Shown here: one piece after another, positions 45,037 to 54,447 of the stretch | How positions within the stretch are numbered: position 1 is the first letter of the stretch | Layout of the letters: each line of letters begins with the position of its first letter | Assembly: GCA_002841945.1 (NCBI GenBank) | Contig: PHBI01000001.1 | Location: 1 to 64,000 of the forward strand | Length of the DNA: 64,000 nucleotides | Reading direction: 5' to 3' | Source: Deltaproteobacteria bacterium HGW-Deltaproteobacteria-14 | GTDB taxonomy: Bacteria > Myxococcota_A > UBA9042 > PHBI01 | The notes under the pieces: generated by a model | Told to the model about the DNA's origin: nothing | Databases searched by the model: none | The model's input: only the letters and a program-made list of their open reading frames with translations | Position numbers and translations under genes: made by a program

Positions 45037-45368
45037 CGCACCATCCAAGGCGGTGACGCTGCGCTCGGTGATGACCGCGCGTCGAGTCCGCACAGCGACG
45101 CTAATGCAATGAGTATGCAAAAGCAAGCCTGTTCCATGTCGTCGGGGCGGCCCTCCTGGCGCCCGGAGCGAGCGACGCTCATCACGCGCTGGCCCACGCC
45201 GGCCCCGACCCCGGCGCGGCGCCGGCCGGGTCGGCGCCGGCCCGGCGAGCTCGCAGCGCGGTCGCAGCACACGCGGTCAGGCCCACCGCCCGCGTCGGGG
45301 TCAAGATCTCTCGGGGCGACGACGTGGCCGCGCGAGCGCCCTCCAGCGGGGCGCGCAGGCGCGGCGCG
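45037..45368. other. Gap between metal-uptake operon and BatA operon
   Basis: 332 nt between the minus-strand metal-uptake operon start and the end of the VWA-protein gene. The left part holds the AT-rich repeat described separately. The right part (about 45130-45368) is plain GC-rich sequence with no supported ORF, hairpin or RNA. Confidence 0.6.
45104..45120 (-). promoter_or_regulatory. AT-rich direct repeat, possible zinc-repressor operator
   Basis: On the minus strand TTGCAT occurs twice, at 45115-45120 and 45104-45109, exactly 11 bp apart, with a related TTGCTT just upstream. This A/T-rich island stands out in the GC-rich sequence and lies 68-85 nt before the start of the metal-uptake operon, a normal distance for a promoter and Zur-type operator. 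It does not match a known Zur consensus that I can recall, so the assignment is a guess from position. Confidence 0.35.
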
Positions 45369-47510
45369 TCAGCTCCGGACGACCAGCCACGCCTCGGCGC
45401 CGAACAGCAAGAACAGCCCTGCCAGGATGTAGGGCCACAGGATCGTGCTGCGCGTGTCGCCGCCCGCCGCCGCCGCCGTCAGCGTCGGCTCGTCCACGCC
45501 CACGTCGGGCAGGACCCCGTTGTCCCGCGTCAGCTCGGCGATGGCGGCGCGCTCGGTCTCCGCGGTGACCGGCGTCAGGTCGCTCTCGGCCCGGTCCGCG
45601 TTCACCGCGAAGTGCACCCCGTGGCGCCGGTCCCCGGCCCGCATCAGGAGGTACTGCCCGACCTGATCCGGGGCCTCGACGTACAGCGTCCCGGCCGCGG
45701 TGTCGTCTGGCGTCTCGTCGCGCGGCACCTCGGTCCCGTCGGGCTGCACGAGCACCAGCGGGCCGACGCCCTCCGGCAGCGGCACGTGCAGCCCCTCGCC
45801 GACCAGGTGTCCGGGCCCTCCCGGGCGGTCCAGCGCGCGCCCGAGGTACTGGCACACCCGCTGGACCAACGGCAGGAAGCTCGACCGGATCGCGAGGTCC
45901 GACCAGTCCATGTCCAGCGTCGTCGTGAGCAGCATCGTCCGCCCGCGCCCGAGGCTCCCCTCGACCAGCGCCGGGATCCCCCCGGTGTAGCTCGCGATGA
46001 CCTTCGATCCCGGCCGCTCCGCCGTGTCGATGAGCAGATACGAGAACACGTGCGCCTTGAAGAGGCTCGCGTCCTCGACCCCGTCGAAGACCTGCATCAC
46101 CGGGTGCTCGAAGTCCGCCGTCGCGATGGTCAGCGCGCTCAGCACCGCCGACGGATCCCCCGCCCGCGCCACCGTCTTCGTGTCGCGGATAGGGTAGGGC
46201 AGGAGATCGCCGTAGGACGCGTTGGAGTCGTCCCCGAACGCGTCCCCGCCCGTCACCAGCAGCCCGCCCCCCTGCTCGACGAAGTTGTGGAGCGCCAGCT
46301 GCTGCTCGCGGGTCAGCCCCCCCACGTTCGCCAACACCACCACGTCCGCGGCGTTGATCTGCCCGGGCTTGAGCTCCGCCGACGTCGCGAACATCGGGTT
46401 GAGCGACACGTCGCCGACCTGGCGCGCCCGCAGCGCCGCGCGCAAGAAGAACAGCTCGTCCTGCCACGGCACCGACCGCGGCGCGCCGTTGACCACCAGC
46501 ACGTTGATCGCGTGCGTCTGGCCGAGGGTGAAGACCCAGCTGTCGTCCACCGGCAGCGCGTCAGGCACCAGCCGCGCGACCCCTCCGGTCACGTCCGGTG
46601 GCGCTCGCAGCTTGAAGGTCACGCTCGTCTGCTCGGAGGCCGGGACGGTGACCGTGTCGGCGACCACCTTGTCGCCCAGCTCCAGCTCGAGCTGGGTGGT
46701 GCGCGCCGCGATCCCGTGGTTGATGACCGACACCTCGACCTCGAGCATCGGCTCGGTCGCCGGACCGCTCTTGGTGACCACGACCCCGGTCAGCGCCAGG
46801 TTGTCGATGGGCTGGCCGTCACGAACGTCAATCAGGTTGACGTTCGACACCGGTACGTAGTTCCACGGCAGCGCCCCGAAGCGCCACGCGTGCGCCGCCT
46901 GATCGCCGATGACGTAGACCTGCCGCCGCGGCTCGGGCGACTCGCTCAGGACCCGCCCCGCCTCTTTCAGCGCCGCCGCCAGGTCCGCGCTCCGCGGCCG
47001 CGTCCCGCCCTGCTCGACGCGGTCGAGCGCCCGCGCGACCGCCTCCTTGTCGTAGCTCAGCCCCTTGGTCAAGAGCCGCGCCGGCGTCCCCGCCGTCAGC
47101 ACCGCGAAGCTCGTCCGGTTGCCTCCGGACGCCACCAGCTCGCGCGCCGCCCCGAGGGCGTGGTCGAGCAGCGTCCGCCCGTCCGCGGCCAGCGTCTGCA
47201 TCGACGTCGAGTCGTCGATGATGAGCGCCACCCCGCCGGGATCGGACGCGTCGGGCGCCGCCACCACGTCGGGGGCGACGTAAGGCTTGGCCAGCGCGAA
47301 CGCCAACGCCATCAGCAGCAGCACCCGCAGCGCCAGCACCAGCAGCTGCTTGAGCTTGAGCCTGCGCGCGAGCCGCTTGTCGCTCAGCAGCAGGAAGTCG
47401 ATCGCCGCGAACCGCCTGAGCCGCGCCCGCTGCCGATTGATCAGGTGGATGATGACCGGGATCGCCCCGAGCGCCATGCCCGCGAGGATCGCGCCGTTGC
47501 CGAACTCCAT
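45369..47510 (-). CDS. BatA-like VWA-domain membrane protein
   Basis: 713 aa. It has the aerotolerance N-terminal region (LINRQRARLRRFAAIDFLLLSDKRLARRLKLKQLLVLALRVLLLM) with two membrane helices, then a VWA domain with a MIDAS-like DDSTSM motif (about residue 90), a middle region with a glutamine-amidotransferase-like GGGLLVTGGDAF, and a C-terminal membrane helix (WPYILAGLFLLFGAEAWLVV). It belongs to the MoxR/DUF58/BatA set that assembles or matures envelope metal or redox complexes. Its ATG overlaps the DUF58 stop by 1 nt (TGATG). It is the last gene of the five-gene operon. Confidence 0.85.
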   Translation of the reverse strand: MEFGNGAILAGMALGAIPVIIHLINRQRARLRRFAAIDFLLLSDKRLARRLKLKQLLVLALRVLLLMALAFALAKPYVAPDVVAAPDASDPGGVALIIDDSTSMQTLAADGRTLLDHALGAARELVASGGNRTSFAVLTAGTPARLLTKGLSYDKEAVARALDRVEQGGTRPRSADLAAALKEAGRVLSESPEPRRQVYVIGDQAAHAWRFGALPWNYVPVSNVNLIDVRDGQPIDNLALTGVVVTKSGPATEPMLEVEVSVINHGIAARTTQLELELGDKVVADTVTVPASEQTSVTFKLRAPPDVTGGVARLVPDALPVDDSWVFTLGQTHAINVLVVNGAPRSVPWQDELFFLRAALRARQVGDVSLNPMFATSAELKPGQINAADVVVLANVGGLTREQQLALHNFVEQGGGLLVTGGDAFGDDSNASYGDLLPYPIRDTKTVARAGDPSAVLSALTIATADFEHPVMQVFDGVEDASLFKAHVFSYLLIDTAERPGSKVIASYTGGIPALVEGSLGRGRTMLLTTTLDMDWSDLAIRSSFLPLVQRVCQYLGRALDRPGGPGHLVGEGLHVPLPEGVGPLVLVQPDGTEVPRDETPDDTAAGTLYVEAPDQVGQYLLMRAGDRRHGVHFAVNADRAESDLTPVTAETERAAIAELTRDNGVLPDVGVDEPTLTAAAAGGDTRSTILWPYILAGLFLLFGAEAWLVVRS

Positions 47511-48433
47511 CAGCCCCCCGCCTTCGACGGACCGTTGGCGCGCAGATACCGCAGCACGATCTCGCCGGGCGCCTCGCGCGTGTCGACGAGCTGGTAGCCC
47601 ACCTGGGAGTCGAGGCAGCGCTTGCGGATGAGCGCCTGGTGCTCCGCGATGCGCTTGAGATAGGCGCGGCGCACGAGCTGCGGCTCGACCAGGAGGCGCC
47701 GCGTCGACTCCATCCCCTCAAAGAGGGTCATCCGCTCGAAGGGGAAGGTCAGCTCGTCACCGTCGAGGACGTGGAACACCGTCACCTGGTGCCCGCGCCC
47801 CACGAGGTGCCGCAGCATGTTGAAGGGCTTGTCGCTGTCGCTGAAGAAGTCGCTGAACACGAACACCAGCCCGCGCTTCTTCGAGAACTCCACGACCGCC
47901 TCGAGCCCCGCCTCGAGGTTCGTCCCGCCCTTGACCCGGGTCGTCTCGAGGGACGTCGTGAGGTGTGTCAGGTGATTGAGCCGCGAGCGTGGCGGCAGCA
48001 CCTCCATGACCTCGCCGGCGTACTTCACCAGCCCGACGGCGTCCTGTTGCCGCAGCAGCAGGTACGCCAGCGTCGTGATCATCACCCCGGCGTACTCGAA
48101 CTTCGTCAGCGTCCCGTCGGCGCCGTAGCCCATCGACGCCGACGCGTCGAGCACGCAGAACGCCTGCAGGTTCGTCTCCTGCTCGTACTTCTTGACGTAG
48201 TACTTGTCGAAGCGCGCGAACGCCTTCCAGTCGACGTGGCGGATCTCGTCGCCCGGCGCGTACTCCTTGTGCTCGGCGAACTCGATCGACGCGCCCTGGT
48301 GCGGGCTCTTGTGGAGCCCCTGCAGGACGCCGTCGACCACGCGCCGGGCGCGCAGCGTCACCCCCCTGAGGCGCGCCAGCGCCTGGGGATCGGTCAGCGA
48401 CCGCTTGCCCGCGGCGGGGACGGCGGCCGCCAC
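47510..48433 (-). CDS. DUF58 (VWA-like) protein
   Basis: 307 aa, soluble. Family signature HKEYAPGDEIRHVDWKAFARFDKYYVKKYEQE and the MIDAS-like LDASASMGYG are present. DUF58 proteins pair with MoxR AAA+ ATPases and membrane VWA proteins; their client in this class of operon is unknown. It begins 1 nt before the MoxR stop region (a 1-nt gap) and its stop overlaps the BatA-like start. Confidence 0.9.
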   Translation of the reverse strand: MAAAVPAAGKRSLTDPQALARLRGVTLRARRVVDGVLQGLHKSPHQGASIEFAEHKEYAPGDEIRHVDWKAFARFDKYYVKKYEQETNLQAFCVLDASASMGYGADGTLTKFEYAGVMITTLAYLLLRQQDAVGLVKYAGEVMEVLPPRSRLNHLTHLTTSLETTRVKGGTNLEAGLEAVVEFSKKRGLVFVFSDFFSDSDKPFNMLRHLVGRGHQVTVFHVLDGDELTFPFERMTLFEGMESTRRLLVEPQLVRRAYLKRIAEHQALIRKRCLDSQVGYQLVDTREAPGEIVLRYLRANGPSKAGG

Positions 48434-48434
48434 G

Positions 48435-49490
48435 CTACACGTTCGAGGCGGGGATGGACTTCACGATCTGCGCGATGATGTCCCCGGCCGTCACCCGGTC
48501 CGCCTCGGCCTGGAAGTTCATCAGCACGCGGTGCCCCAGCACCGCCTGCGCCAGCGCGCGCACGTCCTCGCGCGACGCCTGCGGCCGCCCGTGCAGCGCC
48601 GCGCGCGCCTTCGCCCCGACGACCAGGTACTGGCTCGCCCGCGGCCCGGCGCCCCAGCTCACGTACTGCTTGACCGCCTCGGGCGCGCGCTCGGCGTCCG
48701 GCCGCGTCCGCCGCGTCAGCTCGACCGCGTAGCGCACGATGTCCGGCGCCGCGACCACCGCCAGCACCACCTGCTGGAAGCGCAGCAGCTCCTCGCGGCT
48801 CAGCACGTGCTCGAGCGGCGCCTGCGCTGCGCCCGTGGTGCGCGTCACCACGTCGATCTCCTCCTCGAGCGAGGGGTAGTCGACGCGGATCGAGAACATG
48901 AAGCGGTCGAGCTGCGCCTCGGGCAGGGGGTAGGTCCCCTCCTGCTCGATCGGGTTCTGCGTGGCGAAGACCAGAAACGGCGGGTCGAGCGGGTAGGTCG
49001 TCCCGGCCGCGGTCACGCGCTTCTCCTGCATCGCCTGCAGGAGCGCCGCCTGGGTCTTCGGCGGGGTCCGGTTGATCTCGTCGGCCAGCAGGATGTTGCA
49101 GAACACCGGGCCCTTGATGAACTTGAAGAAGCGCTTCCCGGTCGAGTGATCCTCCTCGAGGATGTCGGTGCCGGTGATGTCGCTCGGCATCAGGTCCGGG
49201 GTGAACTGCACCCGGTTGAAGTCGAGGCTCACCGCCTCGGCCAACGTCGAGATGAGGAGCGTCTTGGCGAGCCCCGGCACGCCGATGAACAGCCCGTGGC
49301 CCTGGGCGAAGAGCGCGATCAGCAGCAGGTCGATGACGTCGTCCTGGCCGATGATGCGCTTACGCAGCTGCTCGAGCACGCGGGCCCGGGCGTTGGCGAC
49401 GGCCTGGACGTCCGCCACGGTCACGTCGCCGGCGCCCTGGGGGAGGGCGGGGGGCGACGGTTGAGCCTCCATCATCCGATTGTTCTCCAA
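48435..49490 (-). CDS. MoxR-family AAA+ ATPase
   Basis: 351 aa. Walker A is GVPGLAKT, Walker B LLADEINRTPPKTQAALLQAMQE, sensor region VFATQNPIEQEGTYPLPEAQLDRFMF. MoxR ATPases act as chaperones for metal insertion or complex assembly with VWA-domain partners. Start at the first ATG (MENNRMMEAQ); a start at the second or third Met is possible. It lies between the gluzincin-TPR gene and DUF58. Confidence 0.95.
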   Translation of the reverse strand: MENNRMMEAQPSPPALPQGAGDVTVADVQAVANARARVLEQLRKRIIGQDDVIDLLLIALFAQGHGLFIGVPGLAKTLLISTLAEAVSLDFNRVQFTPDLMPSDITGTDILEEDHSTGKRFFKFIKGPVFCNILLADEINRTPPKTQAALLQAMQEKRVTAAGTTYPLDPPFLVFATQNPIEQEGTYPLPEAQLDRFMFSIRVDYPSLEEEIDVVTRTTGAAQAPLEHVLSREELLRFQQVVLAVVAAPDIVRYAVELTRRTRPDAERAPEAVKQYVSWGAGPRASQYLVVGAKARAALHGRPQASREDVRALAQAVLGHRVLMNFQAEADRVTAGDIIAQIVKSIPASNV

Positions 49491-49516
49491 GTCATGTGGG
49501 GGAGCGGTGCACGCGC

Positions 49517-51085
49517 CTACTGTGCGTTCACGAGCTGGTGGGCCTTGCGCTCGGCGGCCGCGCGGTCGTGCTCGCCGAGCTGGTCGTACACGATCGCGAG
49601 GTTGCCGTGAACGTCGGGATCGAAGGGGTTGATGGTCAGGGCCTCTTCGAGGTGCTCGCGCGCCTCCTCGTAGCGCCCCATCTTCACGAGCGCCTCGCCG
49701 AGATAGACCTGCAGCACGACGTGGCGCGGATACAGCGCGATGGGCTTGAGCAGCTCGGCCGCCGCCTGCTCGAGCGCGCCGGTGCGCAAGAGCGCCAGCC
49801 CGAGCTTGCCCTGGACCAGCGGTGACAGCTCACCCACGAACTCGGTGGCTCGCCGGTACTCCTTCGAGGCCGCCTTCCAGCGCTTCTTGAGCCGCAGCTG
49901 GTCGCCGAGCCACACGAGCTCCTTGGCCTTGTCGACCTTCAGCTCGGCGAGCTCGTCCTGCTCCGAGTGCTTGCCCTTGAAGAGCAGCCGCTGGTCGTAG
50001 GCGAGGTCTCGCGGCCGGTATCCCTGCTGCTTGAGGAACGCCTTCCACGAGCGCCCGAAGCGGTCGAACGGCATCCCGGCGACCTTGCTCACCGCCTCGC
50101 GGTCGCTCTCGCCGCTGCCCATCGCCGCCACCAAGGGCGCCGCGACGTCGCTCCCGTGGCGCTTGTTGAGGAACTCGATGACCGTGTAGACCTCGGCGAA
50201 GGCCGTCGCCGTCGCCTCCTGGCTCGGGAGCTTCGCCATCGACGGGCTCATCTCCTCGAAGGTGATGAGCTTGTCGTCGGTGATGGCCTGCGCCAGCAGC
50301 GCCTCGCTCTGCCGGTCCAGCGTCGGCGGGACGTCCCGCCACTTCACCTCGTAGTACTTGGCGAGCCCCTCGTGGAGCCAGATCGGGACGTTGTTGTGGC
50401 TCTTCTTGGTGATGAGCAGGTGGATGAACTCGTGCGCCAGCGTGTCGAGCCAGTCGTAGCCGTACACGAGGTCCCGCGGCGAGGTGATCATCAGCCGGTT
50501 GTACTTGCACAGCGCGATCGTCCCCGAGGTCCGGATCTCGGCGACCGTCAACGGGCTCACCGCCCCGAGGACGTCGACGGTCGGGTAGATCTCGATGCGC
50601 ACCGGCCGCTCCGGCGTGTAGTCGAGGATCTTCGTCAGCGCCTTCCACGCCCGCGCCATCGTGTCCTCGGCGTAGGGCACGAGCACCGCGTCCACCCCGG
50701 GTGGGTAGCTGATGAGGAAGTTCCCGTCCGCGGTCAGGTGACGCGTGTAGCCCGACGTCTCCTCGAGGGTCGCCTTCGCCAGCGCGAAGTAGTGGGCCGC
50801 GAGCGGGTCGGCGCTCGCGTGGACCGACTGCCCGAGGTAGTCCACCGCCTGCTGGTAGTCCCCCTTCATGAGGTGGAGGTGCCCGGTCAAGAACAGGTTC
50901 TTCGCGTCCCCGGGCGCGCCGGCGTTGAGCCGCGCGACGATCTGCTCCGCCTCCGGGATGTCCCACGACGCCAGCGCGTCCTCCGCCGCCCGCTGCTCCG
51001 CGCTCTCGGCGTGTGCGTTCGCACCAAGCGAGATGACGATTAATATCGAAGCGATGGCAGTGCCAATGCTGCGGTGCGTTATCAC
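49517..51085 (-). CDS. Secreted gluzincin (peptidase_MA-like) protein with TPR repeats
   Basis: 522 aa from a GTG that overlaps the DUF4175 stop (GTGA). A signal peptide (ASILIVISLGANAHA) is followed by N-terminal TPRs (about 35-110). A gluzincin metalloprotease core comes next, with zinc ligands in LAHEFIHLLITKKSH and PIWLHEGLAKYYE, the HExxH...E pattern of peptidase_MA. The C-terminal half has three or more TPRs (about 390-515, GKLGLALLRTGALEQAAAELL; EALTINPFDPDVHGNLAIVYDQLGEHDRAA). Probably periplasmic, acting on an envelope protein together with the operon's MoxR-VWA module. Confidence 0.88.
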   Translation of the reverse strand: MITHRSIGTAIASILIVISLGANAHAESAEQRAAEDALASWDIPEAEQIVARLNAGAPGDAKNLFLTGHLHLMKGDYQQAVDYLGQSVHASADPLAAHYFALAKATLEETSGYTRHLTADGNFLISYPPGVDAVLVPYAEDTMARAWKALTKILDYTPERPVRIEIYPTVDVLGAVSPLTVAEIRTSGTIALCKYNRLMITSPRDLVYGYDWLDTLAHEFIHLLITKKSHNNVPIWLHEGLAKYYEVKWRDVPPTLDRQSEALLAQAITDDKLITFEEMSPSMAKLPSQEATATAFAEVYTVIEFLNKRHGSDVAAPLVAAMGSGESDREAVSKVAGMPFDRFGRSWKAFLKQQGYRPRDLAYDQRLLFKGKHSEQDELAELKVDKAKELVWLGDQLRLKKRWKAASKEYRRATEFVGELSPLVQGKLGLALLRTGALEQAAAELLKPIALYPRHVVLQVYLGEALVKMGRYEEAREHLEEALTINPFDPDVHGNLAIVYDQLGEHDRAAAERKAHQLVNAQ

Positions 51086-54000
51086 TTGATCAGCTCCTCG
51101 TAGAAGCGCTGGATGGCGTCTCTGTACTTATCGGGTGCGCGCTCCTTCATCGCCTTGAGCACCTCCTCACGGAAGGTCCGCGGCGCGGCGTAGGGGTCCT
51201 CCTCGGGGATGTCCACCTTGGCCTTGGGGTCGTTGATCCCGGTCTGCTGCTCGTCGCCGCCGCCGCCCTTCTGCTGCATGCGCTGCTGCATCGACTGCTG
51301 GGCCTTCTCGAGGTGCTCGAGGGCCTCCTGCTGTTTGCCGTTGGCCTCGCCTGGCCGCTGCCCGTCGAGCTCGCCCTTGGCCTCGCCCATGGCCTTGCCG
51401 GCCTGCTCGAGCGGCTCGCCCATCTCCTGCTGGAGGCCCGGCATGTCCTTGTCGAGCTCCTTGAGCGCGCCCTCGAGCTCGCTGAGCTTCTTGCCGAGCT
51501 CTCCCTGACGCTCGCTGAGGCGCTGGGCCTCGCCCTGCTCGCCCGGCTCGAGCCCCTCGCCGGGCTTCGGCTTGAGCCCCTCGAGGGTCTCGGCGAGCTG
51601 CTCGGCCTTGCCCTCGCCTTCGCCGAGCTTGTCGCCGCCCGCCTTGAGCCCGTCGAGGCGTCGCTGATCGAGCTCCCGCTCCTCGCTCTCGTGGACCTCC
51701 GCCTTGAGCGCTCCGGCCTGCTTGGCGACCTTCTGCGCGAGCTCCGCCGCCTTGCCGACGTCGCCCCGGGCGATCTCCTTCTCGAGCGCGGCGGCGTCCT
51801 CGCGCAGCTGCTCGAGCGCGTCCCGATCCGACGGGTGGAGCGGCTGGTCGTCGACGCCGTCGAGCTGCTCGCGGAGCTCCCGGGCCTGCTGCTTGGCGCC
51901 CTCGAGGGCCTGCTTCGCCTGCTCCTGGAGCTCGCGCGCCTGGCGCTCGTCGATCTGCCGGTCGAGCTCGCCGGTCTCTCCCTTGAGGCCCCGCTGCCCG
52001 TCGGCGAGCTCGTCGAGCTTGGTCGAGAACTCCTGCGCCTTCTGGCGCGCGGCCGCCGACATCGAGCCCCCGGCGTCGAGGTCGTTCTGGAGAGCCGCCA
52101 TCAGCTCCTGGGTGTTCTTGCCGAGTTCCTCGAGGAGCTTCATGGCCTCGTCGACCTTCCCCTCCGCGAGGAGCTCCTGGATCTTGTCCATGGTCGACTT
52201 CATGTCGGCCATCGACTTCTGGTTGTCGCTCGGCCGGCGCGTCGCGTTCTGGTTCTCGTAGGGCGCCCGCTCGCGCAGCTTGTCGAGCTCCTGCTGGAGC
52301 TTGGCGAGCTTCTCCTGGAGCTTCTTCAGCTTCTTCATCGCGGCCTCGAGGGCCTTCGGGTCCTTCGTGTCCTTGAGCTGCTTGAGGAGATCCATGATCT
52401 CGTTCTGGGTCTCGAGCAGCTCCCGGCCGGCGTCGAGGACGCTGTCCTTACGGCTCTCGTCGAGGAGCTTGTGGAGCCGCAGCACCCCGCTCTCGAGCTC
52501 GCTCGCGCCCTCGTTGTTGGCCTCGAACAGCAGCATCACCATCACGTCGTCCTCGACGTTCGCCGTCCCGAGCACCGAGCGCCGCAGGTGCGCCCCCTCC
52601 TGGTCGGCGATCTCCTGCTGCCGCTCGCGCACCTCGCGCAGGGCCGTCCGCAGCTCGTCGCTCACGAGGGCGTCGGTCGAGAAGCCGTTGACGAGGGTCG
52701 TCATGTCCGCGACGAGGCGCAGCGTGGCGGCGTTGATCCCCTGTCCGGTCGCGACGTAGTTGGCGAGCCGCAGCGTCTCCTTGGCCTCGATCGGGCTCTC
52801 GAGCCGGTCGGCCAGCACGTCGATCATTCGATCGATGAGCCGGTCGAGGTCCTCGAGCAGGCGATCGTGCTCGGCTTCGGGGCTGTAGAGGGTGATCCGG
52901 CGGCTCGCGCTCTTGCCGATGCCCGGACCGGACAGCGAGTTCAGGTCGAACGCCTCGAAGTGAAGCTCGGCCGAGTCGCCGGGCTCGAGCTCGAGCCGCG
53001 CCACCGCGACCCCCTCGTCCCCGCGGCTCAGCCGCTCGCCCCGCGGGCTCCGCACGACGTGCCGATCGAGCTCGTGGCCGGTCTCGTCCTCGATGACGAG
53101 CTCGACCCGGTCGAGCCCGTAGTCGTCGGAGGCCTCGAAGAAGAAGGAGAGCTGGTCGTCCGGCTTCACCTCGAGGTCCGACTCGGGCAGCAGCAGCTCG
53201 ACCTCGGGCGCCGCGTCGCTGCGCGAGTCCACCGAGCGCCACGCCTTCTCGTGGATCGTCGCGCCCTGCTTGTCGACGAGCACGAACTGGTAGCGATCGC
53301 TCGCGCCGACGCGGAAGGCGCCCTTGACCGCGCCGTCCGCCGAGAGATCGAGGGCCCAGCGCCCCTCGGGGTCCGACTCGAGCGCGAGGTAGGCCTCCTT
53401 GGCGTCGTAGAGCGCGGTGCCGGCGAAGCGCACCTCCGAGCCGGCGAGGGCCTCGAAGTCCCCGGCCGAGCGGTCGAGCTTGCGCGGCTTGATGCCGGTG
53501 TACTCGGGCGGCACGATCTCGAGGTTCAGCTGGCTCATCGCGACCGGGACGAGCCGGACGCCGTCCGCGAGGGCCTCCTCTTCGGGCGCGGCGACGAGGA
53601 GCGCGCCGCCCTCGGTGTAGAGCTCCGGGGTCGCGACCGCGAGCAGGCCCATGCAGGCGCCGACCCCGGCCGCCACGCCGAGCAGGCGCTTGAGGCGACG
53701 CCGCTCGGGCAGGGTCCTCGGGATCACCTCGGCGATCCCGCGCGAGGTCTGGGCCGCCGCTTCGCGCGCGAGCGTCGCGGAGAACCCGAGCGGCCGCGCG
53801 TCAGGGGCGGCCACCATGGCCCGGGTCTGGACCGCGGTCACGAGCCCCGACTGGAGCCCATCGATCCGCTCCTCGACCCAGAGCGCCAGCTCGTCGTCGG
53901 CCGCCCGCCGCCCCCGCGGCCGCAGCCACAGGCGCCACAGCGCGATCCCGGCGCCCACCAGCCCGAGCCCGATCGCCGCCCAGCCCCAGCGCCCCGGGCC

Positions 54001-54150
54001 CAGGCCGAGGGCGGCGGCGAGCGCCAGGGCGGCCACGGTCGCCACGCCCAGGATCGCCAGCGCCGCGAGCGCCGCCTCGCCCAGCGAGACGCGGTTCAGG
54101 GCGCGCCGGACCTCGCGCAGAAATCGGGTGATGCGCTCGTAGGGTTCCAT
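51082..54150 (-). CDS. DUF4175-like giant membrane-anchored coiled-coil protein
   Basis: About 1022 aa. Two N-terminal membrane helices (AALAALAILGVATVAALALAAALG; AAIGLGLVGAGIALWRLWL) and a third (LLGVAAGVGACMGLLAVATP) precede beta-rich repeats (about 200-430) that resemble Ig-like or DUF4175 modules. The long charged coiled-coil tail (about 430-1000) is rich in Lys, Glu and Gln. The start at 54150 (MEPYERITRFLREV) is preferred because AGGAG lies 12 nt upstream; ATGs at 54243 and 54210 extend it. It is the first gene of the five-gene operon and may be a scaffold spanning the periplasm. Confidence 0.82.
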   Translation of the reverse strand: MEPYERITRFLREVRRALNRVSLGEAALAALAILGVATVAALALAAALGLGPGRWGWAAIGLGLVGAGIALWRLWLRPRGRRAADDELALWVEERIDGLQSGLVTAVQTRAMVAAPDARPLGFSATLAREAAAQTSRGIAEVIPRTLPERRRLKRLLGVAAGVGACMGLLAVATPELYTEGGALLVAAPEEEALADGVRLVPVAMSQLNLEIVPPEYTGIKPRKLDRSAGDFEALAGSEVRFAGTALYDAKEAYLALESDPEGRWALDLSADGAVKGAFRVGASDRYQFVLVDKQGATIHEKAWRSVDSRSDAAPEVELLLPESDLEVKPDDQLSFFFEASDDYGLDRVELVIEDETGHELDRHVVRSPRGERLSRGDEGVAVARLELEPGDSAELHFEAFDLNSLSGPGIGKSASRRITLYSPEAEHDRLLEDLDRLIDRMIDVLADRLESPIEAKETLRLANYVATGQGINAATLRLVADMTTLVNGFSTDALVSDELRTALREVRERQQEIADQEGAHLRRSVLGTANVEDDVMVMLLFEANNEGASELESGVLRLHKLLDESRKDSVLDAGRELLETQNEIMDLLKQLKDTKDPKALEAAMKKLKKLQEKLAKLQQELDKLRERAPYENQNATRRPSDNQKSMADMKSTMDKIQELLAEGKVDEAMKLLEELGKNTQELMAALQNDLDAGGSMSAAARQKAQEFSTKLDELADGQRGLKGETGELDRQIDERQARELQEQAKQALEGAKQQARELREQLDGVDDQPLHPSDRDALEQLREDAAALEKEIARGDVGKAAELAQKVAKQAGALKAEVHESEERELDQRRLDGLKAGGDKLGEGEGKAEQLAETLEGLKPKPGEGLEPGEQGEAQRLSERQGELGKKLSELEGALKELDKDMPGLQQEMGEPLEQAGKAMGEAKGELDGQRPGEANGKQQEALEHLEKAQQSMQQRMQQKGGGGDEQQTGINDPKAKVDIPEEDPYAAPRTFREEVLKAMKERAPDKYRDAIQRFYEELIK

Positions 54151-54356
54151 GTAGGGCGGGATCTCCTGCGCCGACCAGACCTGGTAAGAGTCGGGACTCT
54201 CGATTCCCATTCCCGGCCGGCGGCGTCGCGGGATCATCCGCACCGCGGCCCTTCAGGTCAACCGATGTCACCGGGCCCGAGCCGGAGGTCGGGCCCGCGA
54301 TCGGCGGCTGGACGTGCTTGCCCGGGGAGCCGACCTGTGGTGCTATCCGCTGCGAC

Positions 54357-54383
54357 GAACCTGGGGTTACGAACCGATACAAT
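54357..54383 (+). promoter_or_regulatory. Possible ECF-type promoter upstream of the second sigma factor
   Basis: TACAAT at 54378-54383 matches five of six bases of a -10 element. GAAC at 54357-54360 lies 17 nt upstream, like the GAAC core of ECF -35 elements. It sits 64 nt before the TTG start of the sigma gene and may be autoregulated. Confidence 0.3.
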
Positions 54384-54447
54384 CGCCGCCGCTTCAGTGA
54401 ATAGCCGGCCGCGGACCCCGTCTACCCGCCTGCTTGGGAGAGCCGCG

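Noticed and set aside
51313..54447. The plus-strand extension upstream of the second sigma factor
   Set aside because: The frame is open only because it is antisense to the Lys/Glu-rich coiled-coil gene. The true sigma start is the TTG at 54448 with a ribosome-binding site.
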